From Triticum aestivum (lineage: Eukaryota > Streptophyta > Magnoliopsida > Poales > Poaceae): DNA of 64,000 nucleotides. The stretch covers positions 169,122,685 to 169,186,684 of the forward strand of contig NC_057807.1 of assembly GCF_018294505.1 (NCBI RefSeq). Reading direction: 5' to 3'. Position numbers and translations under genes: made by a program. The notes under the pieces are model-generated. The model was not told the origin of the DNA. It did no database searches and worked only from the letters and a program-made list of their open reading frames with translations. Shown here piece by piece: positions 1 to 12,986 of this stretch. The stretch's first letter is position 1, and the number at the start of each line of letters is the position of its first letter.

Positions 1-2
1 AT

Positions 3-3000
3 CAGCTTGATGGACCCGCATCATCATGGTGGGAGAATTTCACAGCCACTTATCCTATCGACACTATCACATGGGATCAGTTTCAGCAGGCTTTCCGTAC
101 TGCCCATGTTTCAGCAGGAGCAATGGCCATGAAGAAGCGTGAGTCTCGCCACCTACGCCAGGGAGGACGTACTGTTGACCAGTATGTGGATGACTTTAGT
201 AAGCTAGCACGGTATGCCCCAGATGACGTTGCTACGGATGCAGCTAAGCAGGAGAAGTTTCTGGATGGACTGAATGATGAGCTGAGCATGCAGTTGATGG
301 TAGCAACCTTCAAAAACTACCAGGAGTTGGTAGATAGAGCTCTTATGATTTAAGGGAAGCAGCAACAGATTGACAGCCGCAAGAGGAAGTATGGGCAAGG
401 GAAGTACAATTCTGGAGCTCAGCAGAAGCCTCGTTTTACCCCGAACTCAGGAGGACATTTTCAGCATACCCATGGAGGAGGTAGTTCACACAACCATAGT
501 GGCCCCAAGAATGGTAATGGGAATGGAGGAAGCAACAGACAGAACCGCACCAACCCATTAACACCAGCCAAGAGGGACCTGAGCCACATCACCTGTTACA
601 AATGCCAGAAGACTGGACATTATGCCACCGAATGTCCTGAAGCGAAAAATGGAAACGGTAATGGAAGTTCTGGGAAGAAGCCCAATCCGTTCAACAAAGG
701 ACAGGTGAACCACGTTAGCATGGAGCAGGTTGAAGCCCAGCCAGATGCAGTAATAGGTGTTTTTGGTTAAGTCATTTACTGTAATTGTTCTTTTTGATAC
801 TGGTGCATCACATTCATACATATCAAGGGGATTTGCGGATAAGTATAACCTACCAACCCAAGCCCTTAGGTCACCCATGTTAGTAACCTCGCCAGGAGCA
901 GAGTATATGGCTAGTCTATGGTGTGATCGGTTACCATTAAGGATTGGTAACTATGTGTTTCCCTCAGACCTAATAGTACTGGAATCGCAAGGACTGGATG
1001 TGATATTAGGCATGGATTGGTTATCGAAGTATGGAGGGAACATTGAATGCGCCAGTAAGTCGATTTTGCTTACCACACCAGAAGGAAGAAGGATCAAGTA
1101 TGTATTCCGGCATGTGCCAAAGAGGACTCAAGTAAATTCCTTATCAGGAGTTGTACAGGAAGAAGTACCAGTGGTGAAGGATTTTCCTGACGTATTTCCA
1201 TAGGAGTTGTCAGCCATGCCACCGGATAGGGACATTGAGTTTTTGATTGAGCTTTTGCCAGGGACAGGGCCGATATCTAAGAGACCGTACAGGATGCCCG
1301 CAAAAGATTTGGAGGAAATTAAGAAGCAGATTAAGGAGTTATTGGATAAAGGCTATATTCACCCAAGTTCTTCACCTTGGGGATCGCGAGTGCTTCTAGT
1401 GGAGAAGAAGGATGGATCACTCAGGATGGTTGTTGATTATCGAGGATTGAATGAGGTGATAATCAAAAATAAGTACCCATTGCCGATGATCAATGACTTG
1501 TTTGACCGATTGTAAGGAGCTAAGGTATTTTCCAAGATCGATCTGCGATCAGGGTACCACCAGTTGAAGATTCGAGAACATGATATACTTAAGACGGCTT
1601 TTACCACCAGGTACGGGCTGTACGAGTATACCGTTATGTCATTTGGTCTGACTAACGCACCTGCCTATTTCATGAACATGATGAACAAGGTGTTTATGGA
1701 GTTTCTGGATAAGTTCATTGTGGTGTTTATTGATGATATTTTGGTCTACTCGAAGAATGAAGAGGAGCATAAGGAGCATTTGTGTTTGGTACTGGAGAAG
1801 CTCAAAGAACATCAGTTGTATGCCAAGTTCAGCAAATGTGAGTTTTGGTTGAAGGAAGTTGGATTTCTCGGACATGTTATATCCTGAGAAGGGATCGCAG
1901 TAGACCCCACCAAAGTTGTCACCATGACAAATTGGGAAGCCCCAACAACAGTTGGAGAGATCCGGAGTTTTCTCGGACTCGCATGATACTACCGGAGGTT
2001 CATTGAAAATTTCTCGAAGATTGCAAAGCCCATGACGGAGTTGTTGAAGAAGGACACCAAGTTTAAATGGACTGAGGAATGTGAGGCCAGTTTCCAGGAG
2101 TTGAAGAAACATTTGGTTACATCACCAATATTGATTCTGCCCGATCAGCGTAAGGATTATGAAGTATATTGCGAGGCTTCTCGTCAAGGACTTGGAGCAA
2201 TGCTTATGCAGGAAGGAAGAGTTGTTTCCTATGCCTCTCGACAGCTTAAACCCCATGAGTTGAACTATGCTACACATGATTTGGAGTAAGCAGCCGTAGT
2301 GCATGCTTTGAAGACATGGAGACATTTTCTCATCGGAAACCATTGTGAGGTGTACACGGATCACAATAGTTTGAAGTACATTTTCACATAGAAGGAGTTG
2401 AATCTCAGGCAAAGGAGATGGTTAGAGCTCATCAAGGATTACGATATGAGATTGCATTATCACCCCGGAAAGGCTAACGTAGTAGCCGATGCGTTGAGCC
2501 GCAAGAGCCATGTCAACACACTCATGACCGGAGAGTTACCAAAGGAGTTAGCCGAGGACCTTCGCGAATTATGCTTGGAGATAGTTCCGAGAGGCCATGT
2601 AGCAGCATTGGAGATTCAGTCTACTTTGATGGATAAGATCAGAGAAGCCCAGAAGACTGACAAGGAGATCGCCGAGATAAGGGAGAAGATGAGCAAAGGA
2701 AAAGCTAAGGGATTTCATGAGGATGAGCACGATACCTTATGGTTTGAGGACCGTGTTTATGTGCCTAATGACCCGGAGATCAGGAAGTTGATTCTACAGG
2801 AGGCCCATGATTCGCCATATTAGATTCACCCAGGAAATACAAAGATGTATTTGGATTTGAAGGACACTTTCTGGTGGACCGTAATGAAGAAGGATATTGC
2901 GGAATATGTAGCAGTATGTGATGTATGTCAGAGAGTGAAGGCAGAGCATTGGAAGCCAGCAGGACTGCTACAGCCATTGCCGATACCCAAATGGAAGTGG

Positions 3001-4100
3001 GATAAGCTAGGCATGGATTTTATCACGGGATTGCCTAGGACTCGTTCAGGCTATGACTCGATATGGGTTGTAGTCGATCATTTGACGAAGGTGCTCATTT
3101 CATCCCAGTGAAGACCACCTACACCAGTGCTAAGTTGGCAAAGATCTACATGACCAGGATCATATGTCTGCATGGAGTTCCGGGGAGCATTGTATCAGAT
3201 AGAGGAACCCATTTTACCTCAAAGTTCTGGAATCAGTTGCACGAAACTTTGGGTACCAGACTAGAGTTTAATACAGCCTTTCATCCGCAGACAGATGGAC
3301 AGACCGAGAGAGTCAATCAGATTTTGGAGGATATGCTGAGAGCTTGTGCGCTAGATTATGGATCTAGTTGGGACGACAATTTGCCATACACAGAGTTCTC
3401 TTACAACAACAATTATCAATCCAGCTTGAAGATGGCCCCTTTCGAAGCCCTGTACGGAAGGAGGCGCAGGACCCCATTATCGTGGGATGAAGTTGGAGAC
3501 GGCCAGCTGTTTGGACCAGATTTGATTAAGGAGTCTGAACAAAAGGTGAAGTTGATTCGCGATAGGCTCAAAGTAGCCCAGTCCAGGCAGAAAAGCTACG
3601 CAGATTCTAAACGAAAGGAGACTGTTTACGAAATGGGAGACAGAGTTTATCTTCATGTATCTCCACTTCGAGGAGTTAAGCGCTTTGGAGTTAAGGGGAA
3701 ATTAGCGCCACGTTTTGTGGGACCATACAAAGTTTTGGAGCGTATGGGAGAAGTTGCCTACAAGTTGGAATTGCCCGAAGGATTGTCAGGAGTTCACGAT
3801 GTGTTCCACGTTTCCCAATTGAAGAAGTGCCACGCAGAGATGGTTGATATACCGCTGAGAGATACAGTGCCACTGGAAGCGATTCAGCTGGATAGTGATT
3901 TAACCTATGAGGAGAAACCAGTCAAGGTTCCCGAGTATGCCAGCCAAGTCACCCGCAGCAAGGTTATCAAGTTTTGCAAAGTTCAGTGGAGCCACCACAC
4001 CGAGGACGAAGCCACCAGGGAGCGAGAGGAAGATCTACTGAAGGACCACCCTCACCTATTTCCTAGCCAACCCGAATCTCGAGGGCGAGATTCATCTTAA
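3..4100 (+). pseudogene. Tekay gag-pol polyprotein, decayed
   Basis: This encoded the capsid and enzymes of the retroelement. A CCHC zinc knuckle is at 594-635, the protease DTGA motif at 796-807, the RT motif FIDD at 1726-1737, then RNase H, an HHCC/DDE integrase (about 2820-3600) and a chromodomain-like tail (about 3890-4060). It is clearly dead. Nonsense codons sit at 351 (gag) and, in the pol frame, at 1201, 1513, 1885, 1984, 2287, 2389 and 2821. The frame changes near 750, between gag and protease, and near 3090, in integrase, where one base appears to be missing. Several stops are explained by C-to-T or G-to-A changes, as expected of methylated DNA. The last stretch, 3063-4100, is open for 345 codons. 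No intact product is possible. Confidence 0.9.
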
Positions 4101-4112
4101 GGGGGGTAGGTT
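4096..4112 (+). other. Polypurine tract of the Tekay element
   Basis: A purine run with a GGGGGG core lies directly after the pol stop and directly before the LTR start TGTAACATCC. It would prime plus-strand DNA synthesis. Its position supports the LTR boundary chosen here. Confidence 0.75.
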
Positions 4113-6767
4113 TGTAACATCCAAATTTCCAATTTGGAATGTTATACATTAGATCATCACTGCATATCATATTTATTGCATTTTGGCTCGATCCTAGAAA
4201 TTCTACGCAACTCGAGGACCCATGGAGAGAGTTGGGGATTTCGTTATTTTCATAGTTGAGTTTTCTCAAATTTTGAAAATAGGATCATTTGATTTTATTT
4301 ATTGTTTCTTCAATTATTTCTATTATAAAAATATGAGAGAGGGAATAAAATGACTTTCCCAAAATAAAGAAATATTGAGGATTTGATAATATAATCAAAT
4401 AAGATTTTATTTTGGAGTTTATTGCTATTTTATTTGAATTTAGGAAAAATGCGCATTTTTAAAAATTGTATTTAGGCCCCAAATAAATGTTCATCTTGTC
4501 CGGCTTGATTTTAGAAGCCGGCGAAAATTTATTTCGGGATTTTTGGAGTCCGTTTAGTATTTCTTTTAATTGTTTTTCTGCGCGTAATGTTTTTAAAAAA
4601 AAAGAGGAAACCGACTTTGGGTCGTGCCCGAGCGGGACTCCGCCCGGGGGGCTTTATAAGCCGCCACCCCGGTGCCCGCCAGCCCAAACCGCCGCCGCCA
4701 TCGAAACCCTAGCCGCCGCCCGCCGCCACCGGACGCCGATGCTGCCGCCGCCCGCCGCCGGACGCCGCCCTGACTGCCGCCGGACCCTGCCGCCGTCGAC
4801 CGCCGCCGCCCCGCCGCCCCTCGCCGGAGTAGCCGCCGCCGCCGGAGCCGACCCGCACCCCGAGGTAGCCGCCGGTTTTCTAATAAAATTGATCGGTTTT
4901 TTTAAACCCTAGATCCGTTTTTTATTAGATCTGGTTCGTTTTTTTCGGATTAGTCTATTTAGCGAACGCTCGTTCGTTCGATCGATTTTAACGAATATGT
5001 TTTCGTCGATTAGCCGCAAACAACGAACGTTCGTACGTTAGCCTGTTCGTCTGTTTTTCTTTTTCTCTGATTTTCCGTGATTATTTCTGATTGCGATTTC
5101 TGATCCGATTTTCGTTTTAGTATAACTTTTCGCTCGTTTTATCGGAATCAGGCAATTCAAGTGCCTAGAGTTTCATCTCGAAACCCTCTTTCCATTTAAC
5201 CAACTCAAACAAGTTTTTGCTACTGTAAAATTTAACTTAGGTCCAGATTAGTAAACGAAGCTTGTTTCTTTCGCCGTTTGAGTTTCGTTGCTTCGTTTGA
5301 TTTGATTCTTTTTGCAAACCAGGGTTCTTAAGTTGAACTTTCTGGTTAGATCTCTTATTTGAATTTTACCTGTGCGTTAGATGAGTGCTTATTGTATGCT
5401 TGTTTGTTTGTGATAGAGTACCCAGAGTGCGCCGCTTGCTACTTCGAATCTCTAGGTTTCCCGGATCATCAGCAAGGCAAGTAACACTTTGATCATACCT
5501 CTTTACTACCCAGTTTTATTGCATTAGATCAATCCTCAAACAATTGCATGATTAGGATCTGATTAACATGTGGGTTTTGGGAAGTAGATGAGGTAGAACC
5601 TATTACCTGTTTATTATCAACCTTTGGGAGTTACTTCTACGTTTTCTTATATTGCCATGCTATGCTAGTAGACGTGGATTGGGTGAGTGTTTCCATGACA
5701 GATGTGAGATTGTTTAATTAATGGTTTTAAGGTGGCAACTTAAATTCACATGTGGGTGGATTGAGGCACCTGGGGAACCCAGTGTTGCCTGTATTTTTTG
5801 GAAATCCCGGGGTACCGTGTGATTCTCCTATGGACCGCCACCCAGGCTCAAAGGGATCATGAGATTATTCATGCTAGAAACTTCCATGTGCAGCCGCAAG
5901 CTACTATGGGCTCTAGCATAATTAAGCTATGTGAGCTCTTGAAAAGGTAGACTAGCAGATGTAGGGGATGTAGGTTGGTACTGTCTACCCAGAGTAGAGA
6001 GTTAAAGCTTCTGAAAGACTGTGTCTCAGTCATCCGTTTCTCAAACACCTTGTAGTGCGAGAAATCAAGCGGAGGAGATCGAGTCTTGCGGGGAAAAGTG
6101 CGCAAACCTCTGTAGAGTGTATAAACTAATCATGGTTAGCCGTGTCCCCGGTTATGGACGTTTTGAGTATCTAGTACTTGGATTATCATGTGAATCTCAT
6201 CATGTTACTTAATTAAATTTTGTTGGGTTTAATGATGATGCTTAATTGGGATTGAGTTGGAGTACCTTTCTCAATGTATAACAACCACCATGATAGTTAA
6301 ATAAAATTTATTCCTTTGCAGTAGGGAAAAATTGGCTTTATGCAAAAACTGTAACCATAGAGCTTTTCCACCAGCCATATATGCATGTAGTATAGCATTA
6401 TTCTTTCAATTACTCCCTATGTGTTACATTTCCAGCATATTCCATGTGTTGACCCGTTTTTGAGCTGCAGCGTTCATGTTGCAGACTTTTCAGACAACGA
6501 GTAAGGTGCCTTAGGTCGTGGTTCTATACTCAGTGATGCCGTTGGAGTTGATGGACTCGCTTATCTTCCAAGCCTTCCACTGTTATCATTATTAGATGGC
6601 CTTAAGCCATATTTATTGTAATAAGTTCTCTTTTGAGACATCCAATGTAATAAGTGTGTGATTGCTACTCTGTTATAAATCCTTCAAGTACTGTGCATGT
6701 CAGCATTACCGATCCAGGGATGACACTGATGCAGAGAGATCAGACTGTTTGATGTCTGGTCACTACA
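4113..6767 (+). repeat. 3' LTR of the Tekay element (about 2.65 kb)
   Basis: It begins TGTAACATCC just after the polypurine tract and ends GGTCACTACA, so the tips are TGTA...TACA. The 5' third is AT-rich, then comes a block of CCG repeats (about 4680-4880). Open frames inside, such as 4487-4912, come from this GC-rich block and have no domain. The 5' LTR is not in the window, so insertion age cannot be read. Confidence 0.8.
4652..4660 (+). promoter_or_regulatory. Possible TATA box in the Tekay LTR
   Basis: CTTTATAAG lies at the edge of the GC-rich block, about 50 bases upstream of an AAACCCTAG stretch common in grass leaders. This fits a U3/R promoter. It rests on motif and position only. 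Confidence 0.35.
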
Positions 6768-7060
6768 CTAAAACTTCGACTGTTGTTCATAAGAGTAATA
6801 CTAGGACTTATACACCTCCTGAGCAAATCAAAATTGAACCTAGTATTGCTATGGTTAAAGATCTCTTGGATGATGATTTAGATGGGCATGTTATTTATTT
6901 CTGTGGTGAGACTGCTAATATTGTTAGACCAGGTGCTAAGATACATAGACCTGTGGTAGGCATGCCTGTTATTTCTGTTAAAATAGGAGATCGTTGTTAT
7001 CATGGCTTATGTGATATGGGTGCTGGTGCTAGTGCAATACCCTATGATTTATATAAATAA
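6768..7060 (+). pseudogene. Athila protease region, cut by the Tekay insertion and one stop codon
   Basis: From the Tekay LTR border onward the frame is open and encodes the retropepsin-like region. The active-site segment D-M-G-A is at 7013-7024, where related elements usually have DLGA or DTGA. A TAA at 7058-7060 ends the frame; the same frame resumes at once and carries RT onward, so this is a single nonsense mutation in a once continuous gag-pol. Upstream codons starting at 6662 belong to the Tekay LTR and are a chance fusion. Confidence 0.75.
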
Positions 7061-7063
7061 ATT

Positions 7064-10000
7064 ATGCATGATATTGCACCCGCTGAAATAGAAGATATAG
7101 ATGTTACTATTGAGCTTGCCAATAGGGATACTATTAAGCCAGTTGGGATAGTTAGAGATGTTGAAGTCTTGTGTGGGAAGGTTAAATATCCTACTGATTT
7201 TCTTGTTCTTGGTTCCGCACAAGATGACTTTTGTCCCATTATTTTTGCTAGACCCTTCTTGAATACTGTTAATGCTAGGATTGATTGTGAAAAGGATACT
7301 GTTACAATTGGCTTAGAAGATGTGTCTCATGAGTTTAAGTTTGCTAAGTTTCATAGACAACCTCGTGATAGAGAATCACCTAGTAAGGATGAGATTACTA
7401 GTCTTTCTTCTATTGTCGTGCCTCCTACTGATCCGTTAGAACAATATTTGCTAGACCATGAAAATGATATGTTTATGAAGGAAAGAAGGGAAATATATGA
7501 AGTGTTCCTTCAACAGGAACCTATTCTGAAACACAACCTACCCGTTGAAATTCTAGGGGATCCCCCTCCACCCAAGGGTGATCCCGTGTTTGAACTCAAA
7601 CCATTACCTGATAATCTTAAGTATGCTTATCTTGATGAAAAGAAAATATATCATGTTATTATTAGTGCTAACCTTTCAGAGCAAGAAGAAGAACGATTAT
7701 TGAAAACTCTGAAGAAGCACCGTGCTGCCATTGGATATACTCTGGATGATCTCAAGGGCATTAGTCCCACATTATGCCAACACAAAATTAATTTGGAGGA
7801 CGATGCCAAACCAGTTAGAGATCCTCAACGACGATTGAATCCTAAGATGAAAGAAGTGGTAAGAAAGGAGATACTAAAGCTCCTTGAGGCAGGTATAATT
7901 TATCCCATTGCTGATAGTGATTGGGTAAGCCCTGTCCATTGTGTTCCTAAAAAGGGAGGTATTATTGTCGTTCCTAACGATAAAGATGAATTGATCCCGC
8001 AAAGAATTATTACAGGTTATAGGATGGTAATTGATTTCCGTAAATTAAATAAAGCTACTAAGAAAGATCATTACCCTTTACCTTTTATTGATCAAATGCT
8101 AGAAAGACTATCCAAACACACACATTTCTGCTTTCTAGATGGTTATTCTGGTTTCTCTCAAATACCTGTGTCAGCGAAGGATCAATCAAAAACTACTTTT
8201 ACTTGCCCTTTCGGTACTTTTTCTTATAGACGTATGCCTTTTGGTTTATGTAATGCACCTGCTACCTTTCAAAGATGTATGATGGCTATATTCTCTAACT
8301 TTTGTGAAAAGATTTGTGAGGTATTCATGGATGATTTCTCCGTCTATGGATCCTCTTTTGATGATTGCTTGAGCAACCTTGATCGAGTTTTGCAGAGATG
8401 CGAAGACACTAGTCTCATCTTGAATTGGGAAAAGTGCCACTTTATGGTTAATGAAGGCATTCTCTTGGGGCACAAGATTTCCGAGAGAGGTATTGAAGTT
8501 GATAAAGCTAAAGTTGATGCTATTGAAAAGATGCCATGTCCCAAGGACATAAAAGGTATAAGAAGTTTCCTTGGTCATGCCGGTTTTTATAGGAGGTTCA
8601 TTAAGGACTTTTCTAAAATCTCTAGGCCTCTGACTAATTTATTGCAAAAAGATATTCCTTTTGTCTTTGATGATGATTGTGTAGAAGCATTTGAAATACT
8701 TAAGAAAGCTTTGATCACTGCACCTATTGTTCAGCCATCTGATTGGAATTTACCCTTTGAAATTATGTGTGACGCTAGTGATTATGTTGTAGGTGTTGTT
8801 CTAGGGCAAAGAGTTGATAAGAAATTGAATGTTATCCAGTATGCTAGTAAAACTCTTGATACTGCCCAGAGAAATTATGCTACTACTGAAAAAGAGTTCT
8901 TAGCAGTTGTGTTTGCATGTGATAAGTTTAGACCTTACATTGTTAATTCCAAAGTTACTATTCACACTGATCATGCTGCTATTAAATATCTTATGGAAAA
9001 GAAAGATGCTAAGTCTAGACTCATTAGATGGGTTCTCTTGCTCCAAGAATTTGATTTGCATATTATTGATAGAAAGGGAGCTGAGAACCCCGTTGCAGAC
9101 AACTTGTCTAGGTTAGAGAATGTTCGTGATGACCCACTGCCTATTGATGATAGCTTTCCTGATGAACAATTAACCGTCATTAATGCTTCTCGTACTGCTC
9201 CTTGGTATGCTGATTATGCTAATTACATTGTTGCTAAATTTATACCACCTAGTTTCACATACCAGCAAAAGAAAAAGTTCTTTTATGATTTAAGACATTA
9301 CTTCTGGGATGACCCACACCTTTATAAAGAAGGAGTAGATGGTGTTATTAGACGTTGTGTACCTGAGCATGAACAGGAACAGATCCTACGCAAGTGTCAC
9401 TCTGAATCATATGGAGGATACCACGCTGGAGATAGAACTGCACATAAGGTATTGCAATCCGGTTTTTATTGGCCTACTCTCTTCAAAGATGCTCATAAGT
9501 TTGTCTTATATTGTGATGAATGTCAAAGAATTGGTAATATTAGTAGACGTCAAGAAATGCCTATGAATTATTCTCTTGATATTGAACCATTTGATGTTTG
9601 GGGCTTTGATTATATGGGACCTTTTCCTACCTCTAATGGTTATACACATATTTTAGTTGCTGTTGATTATGTTACTAAGTGGGTAGAAGCTATTCCAACT
9701 AGTAGTGCTGATCATAAAACTTCTATTAAAATGCTTAAAGAAGTTATTTTTCCGAGGTTTAGAGTCCCTAGATATCTTATGATTGATGGTGGTTCACATT
9801 TTATTCATGGTGCTTTCGTTAAGATGTTTTCTAAGTATGATGTTAATCATAGAATCGCATCTCCTTATCACCCGCAATCTAGTGGTCAAGTAGAGTTGAG
9901 CAATAGAGAGCTCAAATTAATTTTGCAAAAGACTGTCAATAGATCTAGAAAGAATTGGTCCAAAAAACTTGATGATGCATTATGGGCCTATAGAACTGCA

Positions 10001-10543
10001 TACAAAAATCCTATGGGTATGTCTCCGTATAAGATGGTTTATGGAAAAGCATGTCACTTACCTCTAGAACTTGAACATAAAGCATATTGGGCTATTAAAG
10101 AGCTCAACTATGACTTCAAACTTGCCAGTGAGAAGAGGTTATTTGATATTAGCTCACTTGATGAATGGAGAATCCAAGCCTATGAGAATGCCAAGCTATT
10201 CAAAGAAAAATTCAAACGCTGGCATGACAAAAGGATACAAAAGCGTGAGTTTAACGTAGTTGATAATTATGTGTTATTATTCAACTCTCGTTTAAGATTT
10301 TTTGTAGGAAAACTTCTCTCTAAATGGGAAGGTCCTTACGTTATCGAGGAGGTCTATTGTTCCGGTGCCATAAAAATCAACAACTTCGAAGGCACAAGTC
10401 CGAGGGTTGTGAACGGTCAAAGAATTAAACATTATATCTCAGGTAATACTATCAATGTTGAAACTAATATTGTTGAAACCGTAACCCCGGAGGAATACAT
10501 AAGGGACACTTTCCAGAACGTTCCAGACTCCGGAAAGGAATAG
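7064..10543 (+). CDS. Athila pol: reverse transcriptase, RNase H, integrase (1159 codons open)
   Basis: This unusually long intact frame encodes the replication enzymes of the Athila element. The protease tail comes first. RT follows with the palm motif F-M-D-D at residues 421-424 (8324-8335), then RNase H starting near a CDASDY motif (about 8768). Integrase has its zinc-binding CDEC at 9512-9523 and the catalytic triad D at 9608, D at 9785 and E at 9893. The ATG at 7064 is simply the first one after the nonsense codon at 7058, so this is the C-terminal part of a longer polyprotein. The frame is in phase with the protease fragment upstream. Because gag and the 5' LTR are separated by the Tekay insertion, the copy cannot be autonomous. 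The intact frame suggests a fairly young element. Confidence 0.85.
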   Translation: MHDIAPAEIEDIDVTIELANRDTIKPVGIVRDVEVLCGKVKYPTDFLVLGSAQDDFCPIIFARPFLNTVNARIDCEKDTVTIGLEDVSHEFKFAKFHRQPRDRESPSKDEITSLSSIVVPPTDPLEQYLLDHENDMFMKERREIYEVFLQQEPILKHNLPVEILGDPPPPKGDPVFELKPLPDNLKYAYLDEKKIYHVIISANLSEQEEERLLKTLKKHRAAIGYTLDDLKGISPTLCQHKINLEDDAKPVRDPQRRLNPKMKEVVRKEILKLLEAGIIYPIADSDWVSPVHCVPKKGGIIVVPNDKDELIPQRIITGYRMVIDFRKLNKATKKDHYPLPFIDQMLERLSKHTHFCFLDGYSGFSQIPVSAKDQSKTTFTCPFGTFSYRRMPFGLCNAPATFQRCMMAIFSNFCEKICEVFMDDFSVYGSSFDDCLSNLDRVLQRCEDTSLILNWEKCHFMVNEGILLGHKISERGIEVDKAKVDAIEKMPCPKDIKGIRSFLGHAGFYRRFIKDFSKISRPLTNLLQKDIPFVFDDDCVEAFEILKKALITAPIVQPSDWNLPFEIMCDASDYVVGVVLGQRVDKKLNVIQYASKTLDTAQRNYATTEKEFLAVVFACDKFRPYIVNSKVTIHTDHAAIKYLMEKKDAKSRLIRWVLLLQEFDLHIIDRKGAENPVADNLSRLENVRDDPLPIDDSFPDEQLTVINASRTAPWYADYANYIVAKFIPPSFTYQQKKKFFYDLRHYFWDDPHLYKEGVDGVIRRCVPEHEQEQILRKCHSESYGGYHAGDRTAHKVLQSGFYWPTLFKDAHKFVLYCDECQRIGNISRRQEMPMNYSLDIEPFDVWGFDYMGPFPTSNGYTHILVAVDYVTKWVEAIPTSSADHKTSIKMLKEVIFPRFRVPRYLMIDGGSHFIHGAFVKMFSKYDVNHRIASPYHPQSSGQVELSNRELKLILQKTVNRSRKNWSKKLDDALWAYRTAYKNPMGMSPYKMVYGKACHLPLELEHKAYWAIKELNYDFKLASEKRLFDISSLDEWRIQAYENAKLFKEKFKRWHDKRIQKREFNVVDNYVLLFNSRLRFFVGKLLSKWEGPYVIEEVYCSGAIKINNFEGTSPRVVNGQRIKHYISGNTINVETNIVETVTPEEYIRDTFQNVPDSGKE

Positions 10544-10870
10544 GTATGTGGTACGGTAAGTAAACCGACTCCAAAACAATTCTAATGGCAATTTTTATCA
10601 GTTTTGGAATATTTAAGAATTTTAGAAAGAAAGAAGTAGTCCGGGAAGGACACGAGGCCTCCACGAGGGTGGAGGGCATGCCCACCCTTCCTGGGCGCGC
10701 CCCCTGTCTCGTGGCCACCTCGTGTGCCTCCCTGACTCCGTTTTCTTGCACGTTACGTATTTTGGTCGGTGAAAATTCATTATATAATCTCCCGAAGGCT
10801 TTGACCACCGTATCATGCAAATATCCTCTGTTTTCGTTTCGAGCTATTTTTTTGACAGATCTAGAGCATC

Positions 10871-11203
10871 ATGACGTCTCCAAGCGCTCCCAAGGACAAG
10901 GTTCTCGAGAGGGTTATCAACCCCTATCTCACAGAGGTGCTACAACACCCTCAAACCATTGAGATGCATGAGGGGGTGCTGCACATCCGCGATGTGGAGG
11001 GACCAAGGCGTACCGGAAGCATGGAGACAAAGCTCAAAGCCATGGAGCAGCAAGTTTTCAAGTGCCAAGGGATGGTGGAGCGTGGATTCAACGCCAACCA
11101 AATGATGATCACGGAGTTTACCAACAACCACAAGCTAGATGCCAAGGTCATCGGGGAGACCATCTTCAAGCTTCAAGAGAAAATCGAGCACCTCCAAGCC
11201 TAG
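10871..11203 (+). CDS. Small coiled-coil ORF in the Athila 3' interior (110 aa)
   Basis: A 110-residue frame begins ATG-ACG-TCT 330 bases after pol. It is rich in E, K, Q and M with heptad-like spacing (METKLKAMEQQVF, then a second helix ending KLQEKIEHLQA), which suggests a coiled coil. Athila elements often carry extra post-pol ORFs, some called env-like. I see no signal peptide or transmembrane segment, so I do not call it env. It may be the surviving start of a longer ORF. Confidence 0.45.
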   Translation: MTSPSAPKDKVLERVINPYLTEVLQHPQTIEMHEGVLHIRDVEGPRRTGSMETKLKAMEQQVFKCQGMVERGFNANQMMITEFTNNHKLDAKVIGETIFKLQEKIEHLQA

Positions 11204-12433
11204 ATCTGTGGCCTGCAAAACCAAAACTGTGAGTATGAATATAGATTCAAGAGGATGAGTTTGGCTGCAGATTTAAGGATCCCGAAGACTCGATCATCCT
11301 TCTATGATGGTGAGCCTATGCCTTGGAAGATGGACGACAAGCCTACATCATCAACAACTCCTACTTCACCACCTCCGAGGACACAATCACATGGGTATGG
11401 GCACTCCCCTTGGCAACTGCCAAGCTTGGGGGAGGTGCCCCGGTATCGTATCACCATCACACTCCTATCTTTACCATTCTATTTAGTTCAATCCTTTTAG
11501 CAGTATCTTGATCTAGTAGATTGAAGTTTTAATATCAAGTAGTTTTGAGTTTTGCTCTGTGATCTCTTTATGTAATCAAGTCCGTGAGCTATCTATAATA
11601 AAGATTAGTGTTGAGTCAAGGGCTTTGCTATCTTGCTATGATCTTGAGAAAGTAGAAAGAATAAAAGGGTTCATATTGATCTTATGGATAGTAATGACTT
11701 CACACATAGAAAGTATGAGGCATAAAAGTTGTTGAGAGTTGACAAACGTAGTTTTTGTCATCGTTGCAATTAATAGGAAGTAATAAGGAAAGAGAGGTTT
11801 CACATACAAATATATTATCTTGGACATCTTTTGTGATTGTGAAGCACTCATTAAGTATGACATGCTAAAAGAGTTGATGTTGGACAAGGAAGACAACGTA
11901 ATGGTTTATGTTTTCTCACATCTCAGTTAAAGTATATTGTCATTGACCTTCCAAACATGTTGAGCTTGCCTTTCCCCCTCATGCTAGCCAAATTCCTTGC
12001 ACCGAGTAGAGATACTACTTGTGCTTCCAAATATCCTTAAACCCAGTTTTGTCATGAGAGTCCACCATACCTACCTATGGATTGAGTAAGATCCTTCAAG
12101 TAAGTTGTCATGTTGTAGGCAATAAAAATTGCTTTCTAAATATGTATGACTTATTAGTGTAGAGAAAATAAGCTTTATACGATCTTGTTGTGGAAGCAAT
12201 TAAAGCGACAGACTGCATAATAAAGGTCCATATACAAGTGGCAATATAAAGTGACGTTCTTTTGCATTAAGATTTTATGCATCCAACCCTAAAAGCACAT
12301 GACAACCTATGCTTCCCTCTGCGAAGGGCCTATCTTTTACTTTATGTTTTTACTTTATGCTTGAGTCAAGGTGATCTTCACCTTGACCCTTTTCATTTTA
12401 TCCTTTGGCAAGCTCCTTGTGTTTGAAAGATCT

Positions 12434-12503
<70 letters not shown>

Positions 12504-12972
12504 AATTGGATGTAAGTTAGCATGAACTATTATTGTTGACATCACCTAAAGGTGAATACGTTGGGAGGCAACATAATAAGCCCCTATCTTTCTCAGTGTC
12601 CGGTTGAAACTCTATAACCACAAGTACCGCGTGAGTGTTAGCAATTGTAGAAGACTACATGATAGTTGAGTATGTGGACTTGCTGAAAAGCGCTATTCTT
12701 TACTCTTTCTGATGTTATGATAAATTGCAATTGCTTCAGTGACTGAGATTATAGTTTGTTAGTTCCCAATGAAGTTTCTGAACCATACTTGACATTGTGA
12801 ATTGATCGTTACTTGAGAATAAGAAATCATATGATAAAATCTATTTATGTTGCTGTTATAAGAATGATCATGATGCCCTCATGTCCGTATTCTATTTTTA
12901 TCGACACCTCTATCTCTAAACATGTGGACATATTTTTCGATATCGGCTTCCGCTTGAGGACAAGCGAGGTCT
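11204..12972 (+). other. Non-coding 3' interior of the Athila element
   Basis: There is no sustained reading frame. A sequence resembling the polypurine tract, AAGCTTGGGGGAGG, occurs at about 11424-11437, well upstream of the real one. A long AT microsatellite lies at 12436-12501. The rest is AT-rich and unremarkable. Confidence 0.6.
12436..12501. repeat. (AT)33 microsatellite
   Basis: An uninterrupted AT dinucleotide run of 66 bases lies inside the Athila interior. It is likely to vary in length and is prone to sequencing or assembly length error. Confidence 0.95.
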
Positions 12973-12986
12973 AAGCTTGGGGGAGT
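12973..12986 (+). other. Polypurine tract of the Athila element
   Basis: AAGCTTGGGGGAGT directly precedes the LTR start TGATACGTCC, the expected position for plus-strand priming. Confidence 0.8.

Larger units (their letters stand above)
1..6767 (+). mobile_element. Ty3/gypsy Tekay-type chromovirus, 5'-truncated by the window edge
   Basis: The domain order is gag with zinc knuckle, protease, reverse transcriptase, RNase H, integrase and C-terminal chromodomain-like segment, followed by a polypurine tract and a 3' LTR. That order with the terminal chromodomain indicates the Tekay clade. The 5' LTR and start of gag lie left of the window. After the LTR ends at TACA (6767), the sequence resumes an Athila-type protease reading frame, so this element is inserted inside the next one. 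The bases CTAAA at 6768-6772 should be the right target-site copy; the left copy is outside the window. Confidence 0.9.

Noticed and set aside
4487..4912. 141-codon frame in the Tekay LTR
   Set aside because: Alanine- and proline-rich translation of CCG repeats inside an LTR, with no domain.
10871..11203. Env protein of an infectious retrovirus-like element
   Set aside because: The small ORF looks coiled-coil only, without signal peptide or membrane segment, so an envelope role is not supported.
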